This document shows positions 58,330 through 64,000 of a DNA stretch of 64,000 bases, piece by piece. Each line of letters begins with the position of its first letter. Position 1 is the stretch's first letter. The translations under genes were made by a program, and so were the position numbers. The notes below the pieces were generated by a model that searched no databases, was not told the origin of the DNA, and saw only the letters and a program-made list of their open reading frames with translations. Source of the stretch: Streptomyces tirandamycinicus (GTDB lineage: Bacteria; Actinomycetota; Actinomycetes; Streptomycetales; Streptomycetaceae); NCBI RefSeq assembly GCF_003097515.1, contig NZ_CP029188.1:6120531-6184530 (forward strand), given 5' to 3'.

Positions 58330-59019
58330 TCAGCCGAGCAACTGCGCCAGTTCGCCGAGGTCTTCCGCGGTGAGCGTGGGGGCGGTCATGGTGCGCGGGT
58401 AGGCGTCGGCGCCGACACCGCGTCGCAGCCATGCTCCGGCCAGCCCTGCGCGCCGGGCCCCGTCGATGTCCCACGGATGGACGGCGACCAGCATGGCTTC
58501 CGCGGGGCGGACGCCGGCCTGCCGGGTCACGTAGGCGTAGGAGCGGGGGTCCGGCTTCCAGTGGCGGGGGCCGGTGACGTCCCACAGCGCTTCGAAGCAG
58601 TCCCGCACGCCGGCCCGGGTCAGGAGGCCGTCGGTGAGGGCGGCGTTGCCGTTGGTCATCGTCACCAGCCGGTACCCGGCGGCGCGCAGTGCCCGCACCC
58701 CGTCCGCGACATCGGGGTGGACGTTCAGCTCGGAGAACCCGGCCAGCACATGGCCGGCCGGGTCGTCCGGGCCGGTGTGCTCCGCTGCCGGTGCCGCCGA
58801 TGCCAGCAGCCGGCGCAGGCCGTCGCGGGCCACGTCCGCGAAGTCCGCGTAGGCACCGGCCGCGGTGAGGGCGAACCCGTCGCGGAGCACGCCGGCGAAC
58901 CACAGCGGCATCAGGTCGGCGGCGACCCCCACGTCCTCGAATCGCCGGCCCAGCGGTGTCATGTCGCTGAGGGTCTCGTTCACGTCGAAGACGAGCAGCG
59001 GCAGCCGGTCCCCTGACAT
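58330..59019 (-). CDS. Type II haloacid dehalogenase (HAD superfamily)
   Basis: A 229-residue HAD hydrolase. Motif I VFDVNETLSDM provides the nucleophile aspartate, motif II is MTNGNAAL, and the distal part has WKPDPRSYAYV with lysine and AVHPWDIDGARRAGLAG. This is the 2-haloalkanoic acid dehalogenase-like class. Start ATG 59019 has AAAGGAGA upstream. A TetR regulator is divergently transcribed and its operators lie in the intervening region, so the enzyme is probably its target. Confidence 0.9.
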   Translation of the reverse strand: MSGDRLPLLVFDVNETLSDMTPLGRRFEDVGVAADLMPLWFAGVLRDGFALTAAGAYADFADVARDGLRRLLASAAPAAEHTGPDDPAGHVLAGFSELNVHPDVADGVRALRAAGYRLVTMTNGNAALTDGLLTRAGVRDCFEALWDVTGPRHWKPDPRSYAYVTRQAGVRPAEAMLVAVHPWDIDGARRAGLAGAWLRRGVGADAYPRTMTAPTLTAEDLGELAQLLG

Positions 59020-59185
59020 GGGTCTCCTTTCGCGCGGTTGCGGGTCGGCGCCGGTCACTCGTCCCAGGCGCGGGTCTGCGCCTTGGCCGTGGCCGGCGCG
59101 GCGGCGACGGCGGGATCCGGGTCGGTCTCGGTGCGAGCGGGCAGGGACAGCGGGCGTTCCGTGCGGGCCACGACGGATCTCATTT

Positions 59186-59231
59186 TTGGAGCGGATGCTC
59201 CTGAATGATTATTGGAGCATATGCTTCAGAA
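59186..59231. promoter_or_regulatory. Two repeated operators upstream of tetR-like gene
   Basis: TTGGAGCGGATGCTCCTGAA (59186-59205) and TTGGAGCATATGCTTCAGAA (59212-59231) are copies spaced by 26 bases; each contains an inverted repeat around GGAGC/GCTCC. Such pairs suit binding by two TetR dimers and lie between the regulator and the dehalogenase gene. Confidence 0.75.
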
Positions 59232-59891
59232 ATGCAAGATGATCGGAAGCCGGGCCGGGCCCCGCGCCGGGGAAGGCCGCGTTCGTACGACCTGGACGCG
59301 GCCACCGCCGCGGCGCTGCACGCGTTGTGGACCCGGGGATACGGGGCGACGACGGTCGAGGACCTGGTGGAGGCCACGGGGCTCGCCCCATCGAGCCTGT
59401 ATGCCGCGTTCGGCAGCAAGCACGGGGTGCTGGAGGCGTCGCTGGCCCGCTACGACCGCGACCGCGAGGACCTGCTCGCCCCGCTGGAGTGCGGCGAGGC
59501 CGGCCTGGAGGACCTCCGTCTCTTCTTCGCGTCCGTGCGCACCAGCCTGACCCGGCCCGGCGCTCCGGGCTGCTTCATGGTGAACACCGCCACCGAGGTG
59601 GCCTCGCGCGACGAGCGGATCGCCGCGCACGCGAACCGCTACCGCGACCGCGTCCGTGACGCCATCGCCTCAGCCCTCACGCGGGCCGCCGCCTTGGGGG
59701 AGGTCCCGCCCGCGGGGGCCCAGGAGACCCTGGGGCGGGCGAGGATCGTGCAGGCCGCTCTGTTCGGTGTTCAGGTGGCCGCGCGCAGTGGCGCGACGGA
59801 GGAGGCCCTCGCCACGCTCGGTGCGCTGGAAGGCCAGGTCGGCCAGTGGGCGGCGGCACCGGCCGCCGCCCCCGGCGGCGACGGGCTCTGA
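59232..59891 (+). CDS. TetR family transcriptional regulator
   Basis: A 219-residue regulator. The DNA-binding region has ATAAALHALWTRGYGATTVEDL and LAPSSLYAAFGSKHGVL, typical for TetR. The C-terminal ligand domain includes FMVNTATEVASRDERIAAHAN, similar to TetR_C regulators of the AcrR/NemR kind. I choose ATG 59232 because an ATG at 59205 would have the second operator inside the gene. No strong ribosome site is present, so the transcript may be leaderless. Divergent from the dehalogenase gene. Confidence 0.88.
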   Translation: MQDDRKPGRAPRRGRPRSYDLDAATAAALHALWTRGYGATTVEDLVEATGLAPSSLYAAFGSKHGVLEASLARYDRDREDLLAPLECGEAGLEDLRLFFASVRTSLTRPGAPGCFMVNTATEVASRDERIAAHANRYRDRVRDAIASALTRAAALGEVPPAGAQETLGRARIVQAALFGVQVAARSGATEEALATLGALEGQVGQWAAAPAAAPGGDGL

Positions 59892-60314
59892 CCCGCCGGG
59901 AGCCCGGTGGGTCCGGAGCGCGTGCACGGGTCGTTCCCCGTGCTGCGCAGGTTGCAGGGGCAGTGCGACGAGGCAGGCGCGTGTGCGGGGTCGTTCGGCC
60001 GGAGTGCGGCGCGGGGTGCGGGATCACCCGGCGGTGATCCACCGGAAGGCCGGGGCGGATGTGCCCGCCCTTGGCGGGACGCGTCCCTGCGGAAGCGGGG
60101 CGCGCACCGGGCCGGTGGCGGTGCCGGCAGCGGGTACGGCAGCGGGTACGGCCTCAGGGCCGGACGGCCTGCGCGGGGCCGGGTCCTCGGGAGTGGGTCC
60201 TCGGGACTGGGTCCTCGGGACTGGGTCTGCCCCTCCGCCACGGATCCGGGGCCGGGTCCTTTGTTTCCTTCCGCGCGCAGGGGTGACCTCGCCGTGCGCG
60301 GCCCCGCCGTACGG
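59892..60314. other. Intergenic region with small tandem repeats
   Basis: No gene is supported. A 14-bp unit GGGTCCTCGGGACT occurs three times (60181-60222), and GCAGCGGGTACG occurs twice near 60129-60152. Confidence 0.5.
60181..60222. repeat. 14-bp tandem repeat, three units
   Basis: Units start at 60181, 60195 and 60209 (first with GAGT, then GACT endings), followed by a partial GGGTCTGCC. Confidence 0.85.
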
Positions 60315-60569
60315 CTAGCGCCGGCCCGGACGCACCACCAAGCCGGGGTTGTAGGCGGCGAGGACCTTGTTCGCCCGGGCCAGTGCGGCCAGGGCGTGCT
60401 CGCGGTCCGCGCGGTCCTCGGAGCAGAACGGCGCCCTGAACCGCATGGCCTCGCGTGCCGCGCACTCGGCGTCGATCTCCGCCTCGAGCACGCCGAGCGG
60501 CATGCAGGACCCGATCAGGGCGGCCACGCCGTCGGGAATCGGGACGGGGACGAGGTTGGACGCGGTCAC
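60315..60569 (-). CDS. Small hypothetical protein
   Basis: An 84-residue acidic-to-neutral cytoplasmic protein from GTG 60569 with AAAGGAC upstream. It begins VTASNLVPVPIPDGVAALIG and has an alpha-helical middle (EAEIDAECAAREAMRFR) with one Cys in the AECAA region and one in APFCSED. I do not recognise it. The ribosome site and coherent codon usage support coding; longer upstream starts run into repetitive DNA and are unlikely. Confidence 0.6.
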   Translation of the reverse strand: MTASNLVPVPIPDGVAALIGSCMPLGVLEAEIDAECAAREAMRFRAPFCSEDRADREHALAALARANKVLAAYNPGLVVRPGRR

Positions 60570-61263
60570 GTGAAGTCCTTTGCTGATGTTGCTCCGGGGG
60601 TGCCGGGCATGGGCGGTGTTCTCCTCTATACGTACCTGATGCGCTTCACGGTTCGTCAGCCGGGCGGTCCCTGTGCGGAAACCGTTCGGTCGCGACCGAT
60701 GATGTCTCCCTGTACGGAGGCGGGTTGACGTGCACCGCAGCCCGGCCCCCGCCATCACCGCATCCCTCGTGTCCCCCGCGTCCCTGGTGCCGAAGGCGAG
60801 CCGGCGACCATTGCCGGAGGGGCCGAGCCCCTCTCGCGAGCGGAGCGCCGTCGTGAACTCCTCCTCCTCGTCGGCGTGTTCACCGGGAGGTGACTGAGCC
60901 GCCGACGACGCCGCGGTTCGGGCGCGGCCCGCGGCGGTGCAATGCGTACCCCGTGCGGACCGAGCCGGTCGAGCAGGTCGAGCCGACCGTGCGGACCGTG
61001 CGGACCGAGCAGGCCGTGTGGACCGAGCAGGCCGTGTGGACCGAGCGGTTCGAGCGGTTCGAGCGGTTCGAGATGTGCACCGCCGATCCGGCCCGTGCCA
61101 TCGATCCGGGCCGTGCCATTGATCGGGTCCTGCCATCGATCGGGTCCTGCCATCGATCGGGTCCTGCGCTCGATCGGGTGCCGGTGCCGGTGGGGTGCCG
61201 CTGCCCGGCGGGGCCGGACCCGCGTGCCGGGGCCCGTACGGGGGAAGCCGCCGCGCCCCGGGG
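60570..61263. other. Repeat-rich intergenic region
   Basis: This 694-base gap contains a promoter-like lower-GC part (60590-60660) followed by two clusters of tandem repeats: 18- and 9-bp units (GACCGAGCAGGCCGTGTG, AGCGGTTCG) around 60985-61071, and 17-18-bp units TCGATCGGGTCCTGCCA around 61101-61169. No gene is called. Confidence 0.6.
61101..61169. repeat. 17-bp tandem repeat
   Basis: Units begin at 61101 (18-base variant), 61119, 61136 and 61153, each close to TCGATCGGGTCCTGCCA. Confidence 0.85.
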
Positions 61264-62337
61264 TCACCCGGACGGCGGCCCCGACAGCACCTCGGCGAGG
61301 TCGTAGCGCACCGGTTCCTCCAGTTGGGTGTACGTGCAGCTCTCCGGGGTGCGGTCGGGCCGCCAGCGCCGGAACTGCGCCGTGTGCCGGAACCGGTCGC
61401 CCTCCATGTGGTCGTACGCGACCTCCAGCACCCGATCGGGCCGCAGCGCCACCCACGACAGGTCCTTCTTGCCCGACCACCGGCTCGGCGCGCCGGGCAG
61501 CCGGGCCGACTCGTGCGCCCCCTCCTCGGCCCAGCGCGCCCAGGGGTGCTGCGAGACGTCCGCCAGGCGCAGCGGCTCCAGCTCCGCCACCAGTTCCTCG
61601 CGTCGCTTCATGGAGAACGCCGCGCAGACGCCGACGTGCTGGAGGGCCCCCTCGCCGTCGTACAGTCCGAGCAGCAGCGAACCGACGACCGGTCCGCTCT
61701 TGTGGAAGCGGTAGCCGGCCACGACCACGTCGGCCGTCCGCTCGTGCTTCACCTTGTACATCAGCCGGGCGTCGGGGCGGTACGGAAGGTCCAGCGGCTT
61801 GGCGATCACCCCGTCCAGCCCCGCCCCCTCGTACTGCTCGAACCACTCCCGGGCCACGGCGGCGTCCGTCGTCGCCGGGGCGATGTGCACCGGCTCGCGC
61901 GCCCCCGCGAGTGCCTCGACGAGCAGCGCGCGCCGCTGCGCCAGCGGGGTGTCCAGGAGTGCCTCGTCGCCGAGGGCGAGGAGGTCGAACGCCACGAAGC
62001 TCGCCGGGGTGCGCTCGGCGAGCGTCCGCACCCGTGAGTCCGCCGGATGGATGCGCTCGGTGAGCCGGTCGAAGTCCAGGCGGCCCTCGTGGACGATCAC
62101 GATCTCGCCGTCCACGACGCAGCGCTCCGGCAGATTGCCCCGCAGGGCCGTCACCAGCTCCGGGAAGTAGCGGGTCAGCGGTTTCCCGGTGCGGCTGCCG
62201 ATCACCACCTCGTCGCCGTCCCGATGGACGATCGCACGGAAGCCGTCCCACTTGGCCTCGTACTGCATCCCGGCCGGGATCGTCGCCACGGACTTGGCGA
62301 GCATCGGTTTCACGGGCGGCATCACCGGCAGATCCAT
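61264..62337 (-). CDS. ATP-dependent DNA ligase (LigC-like)
   Basis: A 357-residue ligase. The adenylation lysine is in EAKWDGFRAI (motif I); further motifs are SRTGKPLTRYFPEL, VDGEIV, FVAFDLLALG and EGVIAKP-like GLDGVIAKPLD, and VKHERTADVVVAG. The C-terminal OB domain completes a two-domain ligase of the LigC type, which seals nicks and takes part in end-joining or repair. It is divergent from the LigD-type polymerase gene with a 52-base shared region. No Ku gene is within view. Start ATG 62337. Confidence 0.92.
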   Translation of the reverse strand: MDLPVMPPVKPMLAKSVATIPAGMQYEAKWDGFRAIVHRDGDEVVIGSRTGKPLTRYFPELVTALRGNLPERCVVDGEIVIVHEGRLDFDRLTERIHPADSRVRTLAERTPASFVAFDLLALGDEALLDTPLAQRRALLVEALAGAREPVHIAPATTDAAVAREWFEQYEGAGLDGVIAKPLDLPYRPDARLMYKVKHERTADVVVAGYRFHKSGPVVGSLLLGLYDGEGALQHVGVCAAFSMKRREELVAELEPLRLADVSQHPWARWAEEGAHESARLPGAPSRWSGKKDLSWVALRPDRVLEVAYDHMEGDRFRHTAQFRRWRPDRTPESCTYTQLEEPVRYDLAEVLSGPPSG

Positions 62338-62389
62338 GTGTCGATTGTCCGGTATGCGAGGAATGTCGGCGCGGCCTACGCTGACGGGC
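62338..62389. promoter_or_regulatory. Short divergent promoter region of the ligase/polymerase pair
   Basis: Only 52 bases separate the two divergent starts. TACGCT (62377-62382) suits a -10 for the plus-strand gene, placing transcription start at the ATG. The minus side has GACAAT about eight bases before its ATG. No ribosome site fits between either pair, so both transcripts may be leaderless. No operator was recognised. Confidence 0.45.
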
Positions 62390-63511
62390 ATGGCCGGAGC
62401 GGTGGAAGTGGAAGTGGGTGGGCGTACCGTCCGTGTGTCCAACCCGGACAAGATCTACTTCCCCGAACGCGGGTACACCAAATTGGACATGGTCCAGTAC
62501 TACCTCGCCGTCGGCGACGGGATCACCCGGGCACTGCGGGACCGGCCCACCACCCTCGAGCGCTACCCCGACGGGGTGACCGGCGAGTCCTTCTTCCAGA
62601 AGCGCGCCCCCAAGAACCTGCCCGAGTGGATCCCCACCGCCCACATCACGTTCCCCAGCGGCCGGTCGGCCGACGAGATGTGCCCGACCGAACCCGCGGC
62701 GGTGGCCTGGGCCGCCAACCTCGGCGCCGTCACCTTCCACCCGTGGCCGGTCCGCCGGGAGGACACCGACCACCCCGACGAACTGCGCATCGACCTCGAC
62801 CCGCAGCCCGGCACCGACTACGCCGATGCCGTCCGCGCCGCCCACGAGCTCCGGGACGTCCTCGACGGGGCCGGGCTGCGCGGCTGGCCCAAGACGTCCG
62901 GCGGACGCGGTCTCCATGTGTTCGTCCCCATCGAACCGCGCTGGACGTTCACCCAGGTCCGGCGCGCCGCCATCGCCTGCGGACGGCAACTGGAACGCAG
63001 GATGCCGGACCACGTCACCATCAAGTGGTGGAAGGAGGAACGCGGCGCGCGGATCTTCGTCGACTACAACCAGACCGCCCGCGACCGCACCATCGCCTCC
63101 GCCTACTCCGTACGGCCCCGCCCCCACGCCCCGGTCTCCGCCCCGCTGCGCTGGGAGGAGATCGACGAAGCCGTACCCGAGGACTTCGACATCGTGACGA
63201 TGCGGACGCGCTACGCCGAAGCGGGCGACGTGCACGCCGACATGGACGACCACCGCTTCGGCCTGGAAGGGCTGCTGGAGCTCGCCCGCCGCGACGAGGC
63301 GGAGCACGGGCTGGGCGATCTGCCCTATCCGCCGGAGTACCCGAAGATGCCCGGCGAGCCGAAGCGCGTCCAGCCCAGCCGCGCGAAGAAGGACGCACCG
63401 TCCGGCCGCACCGCCAAGAGGACCGGGCCGGGGCCCGGTAAGGCGAGAGACGGTTCCGGGGAAGGGGCGCCGGGCCAGACGGGGCCGGGCGGGCACGACG
63501 GGACCGGGTAG
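62390..63511 (+). CDS. LigD-type polymerase/primase domain protein
   Basis: A 373-residue protein of the archaeo-eukaryotic primase superfamily as found in the LigD polymerase domain. Start region VSNPDKIYFPERGYTKLDMVQYY; the metal-binding aspartates are in LRIDLDPQPGTDY; GGRGLHVFVPIEP and KWWKEERGARIFVDYNQ follow. It would fill gaps with (ribo)nucleotides during non-homologous end joining. A low-complexity basic tail (from about residue 325) ends the protein. ATG 62390 lies eight bases after TACGCT, suggesting a leaderless transcript. Confidence 0.92.
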   Translation: MAGAVEVEVGGRTVRVSNPDKIYFPERGYTKLDMVQYYLAVGDGITRALRDRPTTLERYPDGVTGESFFQKRAPKNLPEWIPTAHITFPSGRSADEMCPTEPAAVAWAANLGAVTFHPWPVRREDTDHPDELRIDLDPQPGTDYADAVRAAHELRDVLDGAGLRGWPKTSGGRGLHVFVPIEPRWTFTQVRRAAIACGRQLERRMPDHVTIKWWKEERGARIFVDYNQTARDRTIASAYSVRPRPHAPVSAPLRWEEIDEAVPEDFDIVTMRTRYAEAGDVHADMDDHRFGLEGLLELARRDEAEHGLGDLPYPPEYPKMPGEPKRVQPSRAKKDAPSGRTAKRTGPGPGKARDGSGEGAPGQTGPGGHDGTG

Positions 63512-63875
63512 CGCGGGACCGGGCGAGGGGCCTCCACCGGGGAGCCGCTGAACCGGAGGGGCGGACTGGCGGGCACGCGGGCGCCCCACCGCCGGGCGGG
63601 GGTTCTCCGGGGCCCGTGCGCCCACGGGAAGCGCCGGAACACACCGCCGTCGGCGCACCGTTGCCCGGCGTGTGGGGTGCGGGGTGCGGGGTGTGGGGTG
63701 CGGGGTGCGGGGTCGGTGTGGGCGTCGGTGGCGGTGCCATAGGGCGTCGGCGTCGGCGGCGGCGGTCCGGCGGTCGTGCGGCTCACGGGCCCTGGCCGTG
63801 GATGACGACTTCGCTTTCGCAGTCCTGGGCCATCAGGCCTTCTCCAGATGGATACCGCATTCGCACGGCGACCCG
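63512..63875. other. Intergenic region with G-rich repeats
   Basis: No gene is supported. From 63669 to 63715 a 7-bp unit GGGGTGC/GGGGTGT repeats about six times, a G-run pattern that could form a quadruplex. The last 80 bases are lower in GC and may hold the promoter for the gene at the window edge. Confidence 0.5.
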
Positions 63876-64000
63876 GTGAGCGGGGCGGCAATGCAGGAGT
63901 ACAGCGATGGCCGGAACACGGTCGCCAGGGCTGAGCAATTCCGGCGAAACCTGCGCATGGCCACCCTGTCCGACTATGTGGCTAACCCGGACGCGGGGCA
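63876..64000 (+). CDS. Unknown protein, cut by the window end
   Basis: A frame from GTG 63876 (or ATG 63891) is open to the window edge and reads MQEYSDGRNTVARAEQFRRN in its early part, then LRMATLSDYVANPDAG. The local composition is less GC-rich than the neighbouring genes. No family is recognised from these 40 residues. It may be a regulatory-type small protein or something acquired; the rest is outside the window. Confidence 0.4.
   Translation, partial: MSGAAMQEYSDGRNTVARAEQFRRNLRMATLSDYVANPDAG

Noticed and set aside
60315..61136. Long minus-strand reading of the small protein extended through the repeat region
   Set aside because: The extension is made of repeat-derived Ser/Arg/Thr words; the GTG at 60569 has its own ribosome site.
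1..64000. tRNA, rRNA genes and CRISPR arrays
   Set aside because: No cloverleaf-like gene, ribosomal RNA stretch or regularly spaced direct repeat with unique spacers was seen by eye; a covariance-model scan would be needed to exclude a tRNA fully.

Overview
The window reads as a Streptomyces-type actinomycete chromosome segment. Base composition is very GC-rich, starts are often GTG or TTG, GGAGG-like ribosome binding sites are common, and there are many Streptomyces hallmarks: a CvnABCD conservon, a SigB/SigF-type sigma factor facing a SpoIIE-type phosphatase, an NsrR/flavohaemoglobin pair, and a WhiJ/AbaA-like HTH, DUF397 and ATPase trio. I saw no rRNA, tRNA or CRISPR array. One small IS remnant is visible near 25.7 kb.

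Layout. 0-6 kb: a DUF1232 protein, then a PaoABC-like molybdenum aldehyde oxidoreductase operon (minus), a hypothetical protein and an MmcQ/YjbR protein. 6-13.6 kb: CDF metal exporter, NfeD/SPFH membrane pair, SigF-like sigma factor, PAS/GAF/PP2C phosphatase, LysE/GAP-type exporter. 13.9-18.3 kb: cytochrome P450 convergent with an unusual membrane protein that has two near-identical carrier domains fused to the C-terminal part of poly-lysine-synthetase-type NRPSs but no adenylation domain. 19-24.3 kb: DUF418 acyltransferase-like membrane protein, AI-2E family transporter, nsrR-hmp nitric oxide defence, small membrane protein. 24.5-27.3 kb: a putative papain/calpain-like cysteine protease, an IS5-type transposase fragment, a VOC protein and an N-formylglutamate amidohydrolase. 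27.6-31.6 kb: the CvnABCD conservon. 31.8-35.3 kb: a CPBP protease relic, a von Willebrand factor A secreted/membrane pair, a VOC protein and a small hypothetical protein.

35.6-42.05 kb is the most distinctive region. It is a minus-strand operon with a small double-glycine-leader precursor peptide without cysteine, a strong hairpin, an HlyD-type adaptor, a C39-peptidase ABC exporter and a second ABC exporter, together an NHLM-type bacteriocin export system with no modification enzyme in view. Directly upstream sits a one-polypeptide fusion of ECF sigma factor, anti-sigma-like zinc motif, membrane segment and extracellular CAP/SCP domain, overlapping a NUDIX hydrolase.

45.2-48.4 kb: the WhiJ/AbaA-like regulatory cluster around a palindrome, and a SAV2177-type methyltransferase. 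48.6-53.1 kb: GH38 alpha-mannosidase and GH4 glycosidase. 53.6-55.4 kb: two tandem RNHCP zinc-ribbon-like proteins and a YchJ protein. 55.6-59.9 kb: BCCT transporter, type II haloacid dehalogenase and a divergent TetR regulator with twin operators. 60.3-63.5 kb: a small hypothetical protein, then divergent LigC-like ATP-dependent ligase and LigD-type polymerase genes (NHEJ/repair), ending in a gene cut by the window edge. Many intergenic regions hold short GC-rich tandem repeats.
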